A stretch of DNA of 64,000 bases. Source: Paraglaciecola polaris LMG 21857 (GTDB lineage: Bacteria > Pseudomonadota > Gammaproteobacteria > Enterobacterales > Alteromonadaceae). Position numbers and translations under genes: made by a program. The stretch is from assembly GCF_000315055.1 (NCBI RefSeq), contig NZ_BAER01000015.1, positions 1 through 64,000 of the forward strand. The letters run 5' to 3'. The notes under the pieces are model-generated. The model was given only the letters and a program-made list of their open reading frames with translations. It searched no databases and was not told the DNA's origin. This document shows positions 43,585 to 51,963 of the stretch, piece after piece. The stretch's first letter is position 1. Each line of letters opens with the position of its first letter.

Positions 43585-44751
43585 TTACAGATATTGTATG
43601 GCTTCAGCGTGGGCCATGAGCAGATGATAAAGCGTACTGGCAGGGGCTGAGGCGTTAATGACTTGATTGTCACTGTTTAATTGGTCCACGTACAATGCAG
43701 GATGTTGCGGGTTCACAAAATGCGTGAGTAAATTTTCGATAGCGATGCGAGCATCATCTAAATAAGGCTCGGGATTGGGTTGGGTTCGTGCCATCGCGAG
43801 ACTGGCTTTTATCCATTCGGTCATTGGCCAGCAACGTTTTGTTTGCGCAGATTGTCCACTTTTCAGATCGACCTGATCAAATAACAAGCGCTGGTTGCCA
43901 TTGGTCGTCGACAGACCTAATGCCAGAGCTTGGCGGTAAAGTGTTAGGCAATAGTGGGCCACAGGTTTGTTGGTATACCTATGATACTCTTGCAGTAACC
44001 ATACCCATTCCATCATGTGACCGGGCTCTACAATATCCCCTTTGGTTTTGGATAACTGCCAATCATGGGTGAAAAACTCGCGTAATACGCCGTGCTCATG
44101 ATCGTAAAATACATTTTCAAACAGGCCGAAAATCTCTCCAGCATAACCCAACCATTTTGCGTCCCGAGTGGCTTGATAAAGGGCTAAAAAAGCTTCAAAT
44201 AAATGCATGTGGGGATTTTGACGACGCCATGGATATTCATAGCTTCCCTCTAACCAGCCTGCAGACGAGCCCTTGAGCTTGGCCTCTATGCTGTCAATAA
44301 GTTGGTTGGCTTTAAACAGGGCATGCAGGTCGTTAAATACCGCGTAGCGCCATGCATAAGCGAGCAGGAAAAAAGCGCAGTCGTACAGATCGACACTGGG
44401 ATCGGCAACCTTGTCTTGGTTATCGAGGATATGACTGAACATGCCGCTATCGTCAATTTGGGCGTGCTGTTGCACAAAGTTGTCTAGTTGATTCACCTTG
44501 TGCATGGCGTCTTTTAGCCAGCCTTGTTTACTCGCATAGGCGCAACAGAACATTTGCCGTGCTTGAACGCGAATACGTTTATTGGCACTAACGTCAGCTT
44601 GTCCATTGGCAAGAAACCCTTCAATGGCACTGCCATTAAGCATAAAACCGTTTTCAGCCCAATAGGGCAGGGTGTGCTTACCCAACCAATTGTCTAATCG
44701 GTGAATGGCAACCTGCAGCGGGCTATTTGAAAATTCAATGGCGTATGACAT
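43585..44751 (-). CDS. AGE-family sugar isomerase, probable D-mannose isomerase
   Basis: The 388-residue (alpha/alpha)6-barrel protein belongs to the N-acylglucosamine 2-epimerase superfamily. Segments 'RIRVQARQMFCCAYAS', 'YPWRRQNPHMHLFEAFLALY', 'IVEPGHMMEWVWLLQEY' and 'KRCWPMTEWIKA' match the mannose isomerase / YihS side of the family rather than the cellobiose epimerase side. It would convert mannose to fructose in the cytoplasm, the exit of free mannose into glycolysis. ATG 44751 was chosen; a GTG at 44769 lies within the operator. Neither has a ribosome site, and the operator ends three bases before the ATG, so the message may have a very short leader or be weakly translated. The sulfatase gene follows. 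Confidence 0.8.
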   Translation of the reverse strand: MSYAIEFSNSPLQVAIHRLDNWLGKHTLPYWAENGFMLNGSAIEGFLANGQADVSANKRIRVQARQMFCCAYASKQGWLKDAMHKVNQLDNFVQQHAQIDDSGMFSHILDNQDKVADPSVDLYDCAFFLLAYAWRYAVFNDLHALFKANQLIDSIEAKLKGSSAGWLEGSYEYPWRRQNPHMHLFEAFLALYQATRDAKWLGYAGEIFGLFENVFYDHEHGVLREFFTHDWQLSKTKGDIVEPGHMMEWVWLLQEYHRYTNKPVAHYCLTLYRQALALGLSTTNGNQRLLFDQVDLKSGQSAQTKRCWPMTEWIKASLAMARTQPNPEPYLDDARIAIENLLTHFVNPQHPALYVDQLNSDNQVINASAPASTLYHLLMAHAEAIQYL

Positions 44752-44754
44752 ATA

Positions 44755-44766
44755 TGAACCGGTTAA
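44755..44766. promoter_or_regulatory. LacI-family operator at the isomerase-sulfatase start
   Basis: TGAACCGGTTAA matches the consensus at 11 of 12 bases and directly abuts the isomerase start codon. Centre-to-centre distance to the next copy is 54 bp, as at the mannanase promoter. Confidence 0.72.
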
Positions 44767-44808
44767 CACTGTTTATATTAATCTGTGAGGTAAATATCAC
44801 ACAAAAAA

Positions 44809-44820
44809 TGAACCGGTTCA
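44809..44820. promoter_or_regulatory. LacI-family operator, exact copy between lacI-type gene and isomerase
   Basis: TGAACCGGTTCA, exact 12-base palindrome, 21 bases past the regulator stop codon and upstream of the isomerase-sulfatase unit. Confidence 0.8.
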
Positions 44821-44840
44821 ATTTTTACTTTGTAATTTTA

Positions 44841-45845
44841 TTATTTTGTCTTTTCTGTAAAGGCAGAGGTGCTTTCACGAATGATGAATTCATAAGGAAA
44901 AACGTATTCTTTATTTTCTGTGACCTTGCCTTGGATCATATCAAGCAACATTTCTGCTGACTTTTCGCCGATTTTTTCCGCTGGTTGGGCAACGGTGGTA
45001 AGCGTTGGCACGACATATTTAGACACGTCCATGTCATCAAAACCAGTGATTGAGATATCTTGAGGAATACGTAAACCCTTGTCGATAAAGCCTTTCATCG
45101 CCGCTATCGCCATTTCATCGTTCATACAAAAAACCGCACTAGGACGATTTTCCATATGATAAAACTGCTCGGCAGCGCTGATACCCGACCAATAGTTAAA
45201 GTCACCTTCAATCACCAATGATTCATCAAACTCAATACCTTGTGACTCAAGTGCTTGTAAATAACCTTTCATTCGATCCCGAGTATGGGGATTTGTTTTT
45301 AATCCCGAGATAACACCAATGCGTTTATGACCCTGCTGAATCAGGTGCCGTACCACTTTATTGGCTGCGCCGGCGTTATCGATACGTACTGAGCTGTAGG
45401 GCGTACCTTCGCAGCTACTGGCACTGACGGCAAATACACCCGCCTTGGGCAACAGTGAATCATTTTCTTTGTAAGGACGTAGATTGATTACGCCATCGGC
45501 TAGACGAGTTTCAACCATACGAATGAAGTCTTTTTCTTTATTCGATGAATCACGCGTATCCCCCAGTAAAACGTTGTATCCGGCGCGTTGAGCCACGGAT
45601 TCAATGCCGCTAATAACCTTGGCAAAAAACAAGTTGGCTATGTCGGGTACCATGACCACTATGGTGTTGGCCGTGTTGCTGCGAAACTTTTGTGCAAGCA
45701 TGTTGGGCTTGTAATTGAGTTTTAGAATGGCCGCTTCGACCTTTTCTAGATTCTTTTTCGAAACACGCTCTGGATGGCTCAGTGCTTTTGATATTGTGCC
45801 AGTGGATAACCCTGCTTCTTTTGCCACGTCTCTGATGGTTGTCAC
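44841..45845 (-). CDS. LacI-family transcription regulator of the mannan locus
   Basis: The 334-residue protein starts 'MTTIRDVAKEAGLSTGTISKALSHPERVSKKN' with the LacI helix-turn-helix (residues 3-24) and the hinge helix 'MLAQKFRSNTANTIVV' near 49-64. The rest is a periplasmic-binding-protein-like sensor domain ('FFAKVISGIESVAQRAGYNVLLGDT', 'FCMNDEMAIAAMKGF', 'SITGFDDMDVSKYVVPTLTTV'). Such proteins repress and are released by a sugar. The three exact TGAACCGGTTCA palindromes of the window all lie in intergenic DNA of this locus, two of them on either side of this gene, which makes this the likely binding protein. The inducer is probably mannose, mannobiose or a phosphate derivative. Autoregulation is likely because an operator lies in its divergent promoter region. 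Confidence 0.92.
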   Translation of the reverse strand: MTTIRDVAKEAGLSTGTISKALSHPERVSKKNLEKVEAAILKLNYKPNMLAQKFRSNTANTIVVMVPDIANLFFAKVISGIESVAQRAGYNVLLGDTRDSSNKEKDFIRMVETRLADGVINLRPYKENDSLLPKAGVFAVSASSCEGTPYSSVRIDNAGAANKVVRHLIQQGHKRIGVISGLKTNPHTRDRMKGYLQALESQGIEFDESLVIEGDFNYWSGISAAEQFYHMENRPSAVFCMNDEMAIAAMKGFIDKGLRIPQDISITGFDDMDVSKYVVPTLTTVAQPAEKIGEKSAEMLLDMIQGKVTENKEYVFPYEFIIRESTSAFTEKTK

Positions 45846-46034
45846 TATGCTGCCTTTCTAACTGAATAACGGGAAGTTGTTGACCCCTGAGCGCTAAACT
45901 ATCGGCGCTAAGAACATCGCTAACTAATATGGGTTCAGTTTACTTAATCTAGCGTTTAACGCCAGTAAATCCCGTTATTAAAGTCATTTGATATTGGCTA
46001 GTGGTTAATAAAATGGAAAATTTAACTTGATAAA

Positions 46035-46046
46035 TGAACCGGTTCA
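46035..46046. promoter_or_regulatory. LacI-family operator in the divergent regulator/symporter promoter
   Basis: TGAACCGGTTCA, exact copy, 73 bases before the symporter start. A half-matching AATATGGGTTCA (45926-45937) lies 109 bp away, twice the 54-bp spacing, but only its right half fits. Confidence 0.8.
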
Positions 46047-46118
46047 TTTTATGTTGGTGTTATCTGACCACCATCACTAAAAACGTTGTTGCTGTAACGA
46101 CAACAGGAATGCAGATCC

Positions 46119-47984
46119 ATGATCTTATCCGTACTCGATATCTCGATTATTGCCGCTTATTTACTCGCCATTGTGGCGTTGGGGTTATACATCTCTAAAT
46201 CTGCAGGCAAAAACGTGCAAAGCTATTTTTTAGGTGGCAATCAACTCAGATGGCAGTTACTTGGTTTATCCAATGCATCCGGCATGTTCGATATCAGCGG
46301 CACCATGTGGATGGTGTACTTGCTGTTTATTTATGGCCTTAAAAGTGTCTACATACCTTGGTTGTGGCCGAGTTTTAACCAAATATTTCTGATGGTTTTT
46401 CTGTCCATCTGGTTACGTCGCTCGGGTGTGATGACGGGGGCAGAATGGATCCGCTTCCGCTTTGGTGAAAGTAGGGGGGCGACCTTAAGCCATTTTGTGG
46501 TGGTGCTGTTTGCGCTGCTTAGTGTGTTGGGCTTTTTAGCCTATGGTTTTATCGGTATTGGCAAATTTGCCGCCGCTTTTTTACCTTGGGAATTGTCGTT
46601 AGACCCGCGTACCAATGAAATTTATTACGGTTTAATTATGACCGCATTGACCTCAGTTTATGTGGTCAAAGGCGGCATGGTCAGTGTGGTATTCACGGAA
46701 GTACTGCAATTTGTGATCATGACCGTTGCTTGTATCGCCATTGGCATTGTAGCAATGATGAAAGTTTCTCCGCAGATGTTGGCTCAAGTTACGCCAAATG
46801 GCTGGGACAGCCTCGCGTTCGGTTGGAATTTAAGTTTAGACTGGAGTGCCATTCTGGCTCAGGCTAATCAACGCATAATCGAAGATGGTTGGTCGCTGTT
46901 TTCCGTATTTATCATGTTGGTTTTGTTCAAAGGCATACTGCAAAGCATGGCGGGGCCGGCTCCGAATTTTGATATGCAGCGGGTGTTGTCCGCCCGAACC
47001 CCAAGCGAAGCGGCGAAGATGAGCGGCTTTGTGAGCCTAGTGTTATTAGTGCCTCGCTACATGATGATCACAGGTTTGGCGGTCTTGGCCTTGGTCTACT
47101 TTATGCCAGCGTTGAACGCCATGGGACCGGATGTCGACTTCGAGCAAATCTTACCTTTCACCCTAGCTAACTTTATCCCCAGCGGATTGCTGGGTTTGAT
47201 TATCGCCGGTTTGTTAGCCACCTTTATGTCGACCTTTGCGGCGACCACCAACGCCGCACCTGCCTACGTGGTTAATGACATATACCGTCGTTATATCAAT
47301 CCCGATGCGTCTGCCCGAACTTATGTACGAATGAGCTACTTAGTGTCCGTGGTGTTTATTGTGCTTGGTACCGCAATCGGTTTATTTATTCCGTCGCTGA
47401 ACGCCATAGTGTTGTGGTTAGTATCGGCACTTTACGGCGGTTATACCGCGTCTAACTTACTTAAATGGTATTGGTGGCGTTTTAACGGCATGGCGTATTT
47501 CGCCGGAATGTCCGCGGGTATTTTGGCCGCGATACCTATGATGTTCACCGATATATCACCGCTGTATGGCTTCCCATTTATGTTCGCGGCATGTCTAGCA
47601 ACCTGCATTGTGGTCAGTTATATCAGTGCACCGGATGATATTGAAGTCGTTAAGCACTTCTATTTAAAGACACGCCCTTGGGGAATATGGGGACCCATCA
47701 TTGCTGCGGTACAAAAAGACAACCCGAATATCCGTCCAAATACCGAATTCAAGAAAGACTTGGGTAATGTGGTTGTCGGTATTATCTGGCATACCAGCCT
47801 GACCGCGGCACCGATTTTTCTGGTTATTCAACATTGGGGTGGCCTGACCATCGCCACGGGCGTCGCAATTATATCCAGTATTTTACTGAAATATTTCTGG
47901 TGGGATACGTTAAGCGACGAACCGCAAGAGCAACACACTTTGCATCAACCTTCTGTCTATTCTCCTGCTCAGCAGGGGAAGTAA
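46119..47984 (+). CDS. Sodium:solute symporter (SSS family), probable manno-oligosaccharide or mannose importer
   Basis: This 621-residue inner-membrane protein has about 14 membrane segments and the SSS fold: 'YLLAIVALGLYISKSAGKNVQSYFLGGNQLRWQLLGLSNASG' spread over 14-60, 'LAYGFIGIGKFAAAF', 'VKGGMVSVVFTEVLQFVIM', and 'LLATFMSTFAATTNAAPAYVVNDIYRRY' split near 370-395, matching the sodium-site Ser/Thr region. It is related to SGLT-like sugar carriers. It is the first gene of a symporter-GH130-epimerase-GH5 unit: gap 26 bases, then a 4-base overlap, then 62 bases. The LacI-type operator precedes it. It probably moves manno-oligosaccharides from periplasm to cytoplasm, since the two following enzymes act on disaccharides inside the cell. 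Confidence 0.9.
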   Translation: MILSVLDISIIAAYLLAIVALGLYISKSAGKNVQSYFLGGNQLRWQLLGLSNASGMFDISGTMWMVYLLFIYGLKSVYIPWLWPSFNQIFLMVFLSIWLRRSGVMTGAEWIRFRFGESRGATLSHFVVVLFALLSVLGFLAYGFIGIGKFAAAFLPWELSLDPRTNEIYYGLIMTALTSVYVVKGGMVSVVFTEVLQFVIMTVACIAIGIVAMMKVSPQMLAQVTPNGWDSLAFGWNLSLDWSAILAQANQRIIEDGWSLFSVFIMLVLFKGILQSMAGPAPNFDMQRVLSARTPSEAAKMSGFVSLVLLVPRYMMITGLAVLALVYFMPALNAMGPDVDFEQILPFTLANFIPSGLLGLIIAGLLATFMSTFAATTNAAPAYVVNDIYRRYINPDASARTYVRMSYLVSVVFIVLGTAIGLFIPSLNAIVLWLVSALYGGYTASNLLKWYWWRFNGMAYFAGMSAGILAAIPMMFTDISPLYGFPFMFAACLATCIVVSYISAPDDIEVVKHFYLKTRPWGIWGPIIAAVQKDNPNIRPNTEFKKDLGNVVVGIIWHTSLTAAPIFLVIQHWGGLTIATGVAIISSILLKYFWWDTLSDEPQEQHTLHQPSVYSPAQQGK

Positions 47985-48010
47985 CATTATTGCGAACAAG
48001 AGTACTATTT

Positions 48011-49189
48011 ATGAATAATGACACCTTATTTCATACCCGCGTTAAAGACGTCAAGTCCCAGCACGGGGCATTACTGAGCACGAAAAATCAGCCAATTGAA
48101 TTGAGCAACGGCGTATTTCAACGTTGGCAGCATCCCATTTTAACGGCTGCGCATGCGCCGTTAAGCTGGCGTTATGATTTTAGTCCGGCGCGAAATCCGT
48201 TTTTCATGGAGCGTATCGGGATCAATGCCACGCTCAACGCTGGAGCGATATACTTCAAGGGCAAATATACAGTGGTTGCCCGGGTTGAAGGCAACGATCG
48301 CAAATCGTTTTTCGCCGTGGCGCAAAGTGATAACGGGGTCGATGATTTTACTTTCTGGCCGCGTCCCATACGTATGCCTGAAACCGAAGTACCTGATACC
48401 AACATATATGACATGCGCCTTACCGAACATGAAGACGGCTATATATACGGTTTATTTTGCACCGAACGTAAAGACCATACCGTACCCGAAGATACTTCGG
48501 CAGCGGTCGCTCAGTGCGGTATTGCACGTACCAAAGATTTACTTAATTGGGAGCGTTTAGCTGATTTAATTACCTACAGTGGCCAGCAGCGTAATGTGGT
48601 TTTGCACAGCGAATTTGTCGACGGCAAGTACGCTTTGTACACCCGTCCTCAAGATGGCTTTATCAGTGTCGGCGGTGGTGGTGGGATTGGTTGGGGGTTG
48701 TGTGATTCAATGGAAAACGCCAAGATTGCGCAAGAAACCATCATAGATCAGAAGGTTTATCACACCATTTCAGAGGTGAAAAACGGCCAAGGACCCGCAC
48801 CGATTAAAACCGACAAAGGTTGGTTACATTTGGCCCATGGGGTACGTAACACCGCAGCGGGTCTACGTTATGTGCTGTATATGTTTGTGACTGATTTACA
48901 GCAACCTTGGGTTATCACCCATAAACCGGCGGGTTATTTACTGGCACCTGAAGGCGAAGAACGCATTGGTGATGTATCTAACGTGGTATTTAGTAATGGC
49001 TGGGTCGTTGACGAACAAGAGCAAGTCTTTATTTATTACGGCTCAAGCGATACCCGCTTACATGTCGCCACTTCAAGCATTGCACAGTTATTAGATTATT
49101 GTCTTAATTCCCCCCAAGACGGCTTTAGCTCGCATACATCAGTCGAGGCCATTTATGATTTGGTCGCCCTAAATGAGGGATTGATATGA
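48011..49189 (+). CDS. GH130 beta-mannoside phosphorylase (probable mannosyl-glucose phosphorylase)
   Basis: The 392-residue cytoplasmic enzyme starts at ATG 48011 behind AAGAG; the frame runs further upstream inside the symporter gene and is not used. GH130 marks are 'NPFFMERIGINATLNAGAIY', 'GKYTVVARVEG', 'VPDTNIYDMRLTEHEDGYIYG' with the catalytic Asp134, 'FVDGKYALYTRPQDGF' and 'GPAPIKTDKGWLHLAHG'. The YDMRLT form and length place it with GH130_1, the 4-O-beta-D-mannosyl-D-glucose phosphorylases, giving alpha-mannose-1-phosphate and glucose from inorganic phosphate and the disaccharide. The next gene, the 2-epimerase, overlaps its stop (ATGA), which pairs the two steps as in known mannan pathways. 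Confidence 0.9.
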   Translation: MNNDTLFHTRVKDVKSQHGALLSTKNQPIELSNGVFQRWQHPILTAAHAPLSWRYDFSPARNPFFMERIGINATLNAGAIYFKGKYTVVARVEGNDRKSFFAVAQSDNGVDDFTFWPRPIRMPETEVPDTNIYDMRLTEHEDGYIYGLFCTERKDHTVPEDTSAAVAQCGIARTKDLLNWERLADLITYSGQQRNVVLHSEFVDGKYALYTRPQDGFISVGGGGGIGWGLCDSMENAKIAQETIIDQKVYHTISEVKNGQGPAPIKTDKGWLHLAHGVRNTAAGLRYVLYMFVTDLQQPWVITHKPAGYLLAPEGEERIGDVSNVVFSNGWVVDEQEQVFIYYGSSDTRLHVATSSIAQLLDYCLNSPQDGFSSHTSVEAIYDLVALNEGLI

Positions 49190-50406
49190 GCCTCGCGGCA
49201 ACCCATGCTATTTTGACCACGCCGCTGAATCGCCAATCGGTGGAGGGGGAATTGACCCATATCGCCGATTGGTGGGTCAAGCACAGTGTGGATCATGTAA
49301 ATGGTGGCTTTTATGGGGAAATTGATTTTGTTGCCCAGCCGCTAAGCGACGCGAATAAGGGGGTCATTTTAAATAGCCGCATATTGTGGTTCTTCAGTGA
49401 AATGGCACTAAAAGATGACAGTGCTCAGTACAAGACCCTTGCTATCCGTGCTTTTGAGTACTTGTTAGCGCATTTTGACGATAAAGAGCATGGTGGCGCG
49501 TATTGGGAAGTGGCGTTTGATGGCCGTTTACTCCAGGGTAAAAAGCAAACATACGCCCAATGTTTCTGTATTTATGCCCTGTGCAGCTATTTCCGTTTAA
49601 CAGCTGATCCGTTGGCACTTGAAAAGGCGGTCAGCTATTTTAATTTGGTCGAGCAAAATGCCAGAGACGTCAAGTGTGGCGGGTATATTGAAGCGTGTAG
49701 TGAAGATTGGTCAAGCATAAGTGATTATCGCTTGAGTGATAAAGATCTTAATTTCCCCAAATCAATGAACACCCATTTGCATGTGTTAGAAGCCTACAGT
49801 GCGTTATATCAAGTGCATAAAACCGCCCAGACCGAAGAAGCCCTACGCCACATCATTGATGTATTTCAATTTCATATTATTTGCCATAAAAGTGCACACC
49901 TTAAGTTATTTTTCGATATGCAATGGCGGGATCAGTCACAAACCTATTCATTTGGGCACGACATTGAAGCCAGTTGGTTATTGTGGGAGTCAGCATGTGT
50001 ACTAGGTGATAAGCGTGTCATGGGCAAACTTAAACCGATCATTATCGACCTTGCCCGAGCTTGTTTAGATGAAGCCATAGGAGATGCGGGACAAGTATGT
50101 GATGAATTTATTTTTAGCTCGCGAAAGCGGGTATCTACTAGCTATTGGTGGGTACAAGCGGAAGCTTTAGTGGGCTTTATGAACGCCTTTGCATTAACTA
50201 AAGATGAAAAATACAAAGCGGCTTGTCAGCCTATTTGGGCTTTTATTCAGCAATATCACATCGACTCTGTCCATGGTGAGTGGCATTGGCTAGCCAGCCA
50301 AGATCAAGATACTGACAGTCGGATCTATAAAGCAGGGTTTTGGAAAGCCCCTTATCACAATGGTCGAGCAATGATGGAATTGCAGCGTTTGCTTGGGCAG
50401 TCATAA
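49186..50406 (+). CDS. Cellobiose/mannobiose 2-epimerase (AGE family)
   Basis: The 406-residue (alpha/alpha)6-barrel enzyme epimerises the reducing sugar of a beta-1,4 disaccharide, here probably mannobiose to mannosyl-glucose. 'HSVDHVNGGFYGEID' at about 33-47, 'LNSRILWFFSEMAL' near 62, 'MNTHLHVLEAYSALYQV' with His197/His199, 'YSFGHDIEASWLLWESA' with His258 and 'KAPYHNGRAMMELQRLL' with His391 fit the cellobiose 2-epimerase branch with its catalytic His pair. It overlaps the GH130 stop codon by 4 bases, so the two are translationally coupled. It is only distantly related to the AGE protein at 43585-44751, which acts on a monosaccharide. Confidence 0.9.
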   Translation: MSLAATHAILTTPLNRQSVEGELTHIADWWVKHSVDHVNGGFYGEIDFVAQPLSDANKGVILNSRILWFFSEMALKDDSAQYKTLAIRAFEYLLAHFDDKEHGGAYWEVAFDGRLLQGKKQTYAQCFCIYALCSYFRLTADPLALEKAVSYFNLVEQNARDVKCGGYIEACSEDWSSISDYRLSDKDLNFPKSMNTHLHVLEAYSALYQVHKTAQTEEALRHIIDVFQFHIICHKSAHLKLFFDMQWRDQSQTYSFGHDIEASWLLWESACVLGDKRVMGKLKPIIIDLARACLDEAIGDAGQVCDEFIFSSRKRVSTSYWWVQAEALVGFMNAFALTKDEKYKAACQPIWAFIQQYHIDSVHGEWHWLASQDQDTDSRIYKAGFWKAPYHNGRAMMELQRLLGQS

Positions 50407-50468
50407 ACGACTTACTCACAAAGACCGCGTTTATGCCCATCGTTACTATAAAATTTGAGCGGATCATA

Positions 50469-51959
50469 ATGTTGAAACATATTCTTTTTTGGGGTTTTTT
50501 ACTGCTCACTAGTTCGCGCGCCCACAGTGAGTTTAGTCACTTTATTACTCGTGAGGGTAGTCAATTACTGGACGGTGATAAGGTGCTGCGCTTTGCTGGC
50601 TTACATGCGCCTGAATTACATCGTATTGAAGATGATGAGCGGGGCGTATGTAAGGCTGACAGGCGAGGTTGGGGGCAATATTTCAAATGGCCTACTTCCG
50701 ATGAGCAGCAAAACTGGATCCGCTCACTGGTGCGCTCAGGGCAAAAGGTGACGCGTATTTACGTACTTTCGGTGGCGCAATCTGATGATGTCCTGTGTGA
50801 ACGGCAAGTCCATATATTGCCGCCGATTGATGCCAGTCACATGCCGCGTCTAAATGAAACGGCTATGCAGGTATTCGACAATATGATTGCTCTGGCAGAC
50901 CAAGAGGGTTTACGTTTGATCGTGCCGTTTATCGATCATTGGAGTTGGTGGGGAGGGCGTGCTGAGCTTGCGGCATTTTACGCTGAAAGTGCGGACGACT
51001 TTTATGATCCTAACAGCAAAACCTATCAGGCCTACCAGTCCATTATTCAACAAGTGATTACTCGCACAAATAGCATTACGGGTCGAAAGTACTTTGAAGA
51101 AAAGGCCATCATGGCTTGGGAAACCGGTAACGAATTAAAAGACAGTACCCCTGAATTTGTGACCCCAACCAGCGCACTAATAAAGCGCTTGGCACCCCAG
51201 CAGCTTGTTGTTGATGGAATTTATTTAACGGTATTGAGTACGTCCTTGGATGATCCTAATGTGGATATTATTAGCAATCATTTTTACTCGAGCAATCACA
51301 ACAACAAGCCGCAAACCATTGTGGATAATCTGACGGCGATCCAGGGTAAAAAAGCGTACATAGTGGGCGAGTTTGGTCTGCTGCCTCTGGATCAAATCCA
51401 ACGTATTCTGCAAGGCGCGGTCAATGTCGATGTCAATGGTGCACAAACATCTGGGGCATTGGTATGGGGCTTTCGTGGCAGACGTCACAATGGTGGATTT
51501 TACTGGCACAGGGAAGGCAATTCAGATTACTACAGTTACCATTTACCTGGCTTTGTTGAAGGGGCAGCCAACGACGAACAGGCGGTTATTAATGCGCTAA
51601 GGCAGGCTCAAGCCGGTATGTTAGGCGAGCTCAATGCTCCCCCACTGCCTATTCCACTGGCACCCAAGTTACGTCCTATTTCCCAAAACCGAGATATCAA
51701 TTGGCTGGGCTCGCCAGTTGGACGGCAGTATCGCATTGAACGCAAAGCGTTGAATGACAATCAATGGCAAGTTATCGTCAGTGGCATTACAGACGGTAAA
51801 AATCAATATGACTCTCGGGTCGATAACCTGTTTACCGATACCCAAGCGCTCAGCCCCGGAAAAACCTACGTTTACCGAGTCATCGCCAGCAACGAAAGTG
51901 GCGAATCACCACCTTCAAACGAGCAACTGTTAATTGTGGCTGATGTTGCAAAGCCCTAA
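50469..51959 (+). CDS. Exported GH5-like glycoside hydrolase with C-terminal FnIII domain, probable beta-mannanase
   Basis: The 496-residue protein starts at ATG 50469 behind GAGCGG, with a signal peptide 'MLKHILFWGFLLLTSSRAHS'. The clan-A barrel shows 'LRFAGLHAPELHRIEDDERG', 'VTRIYVLS', 'FIDHWSWWGGRAEL', the acid/base Glu222 in 'MAWETGNEL' and the nucleophile Glu301 in 'YIVGEFGL'. This order fits GH5 endo-mannanases with the 'SWWGG' loop (possibly GH5_7), though the subfamily is not certain. About 405-496 is a fibronectin type III domain. It is the last gene of the symporter operon, and would act outside the cytoplasm, complementing the surface GH26. It ends four bases from a convergent gene. 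Confidence 0.82.
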   Translation: MLKHILFWGFLLLTSSRAHSEFSHFITREGSQLLDGDKVLRFAGLHAPELHRIEDDERGVCKADRRGWGQYFKWPTSDEQQNWIRSLVRSGQKVTRIYVLSVAQSDDVLCERQVHILPPIDASHMPRLNETAMQVFDNMIALADQEGLRLIVPFIDHWSWWGGRAELAAFYAESADDFYDPNSKTYQAYQSIIQQVITRTNSITGRKYFEEKAIMAWETGNELKDSTPEFVTPTSALIKRLAPQQLVVDGIYLTVLSTSLDDPNVDIISNHFYSSNHNNKPQTIVDNLTAIQGKKAYIVGEFGLLPLDQIQRILQGAVNVDVNGAQTSGALVWGFRGRRHNGGFYWHREGNSDYYSYHLPGFVEGAANDEQAVINALRQAQAGMLGELNAPPLPIPLAPKLRPISQNRDINWLGSPVGRQYRIERKALNDNQWQVIVSGITDGKNQYDSRVDNLFTDTQALSPGKTYVYRVIASNESGESPPSNEQLLIVADVAKP

Positions 51960-51963
51960 TAAG

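Noticed and set aside
44784-44801. TGTGA...TCACA pair between the two operators, CRP-like
   Set aside because: The half-sites are separated by 8 bases rather than the 6 of a CRP site, so binding is doubtful.
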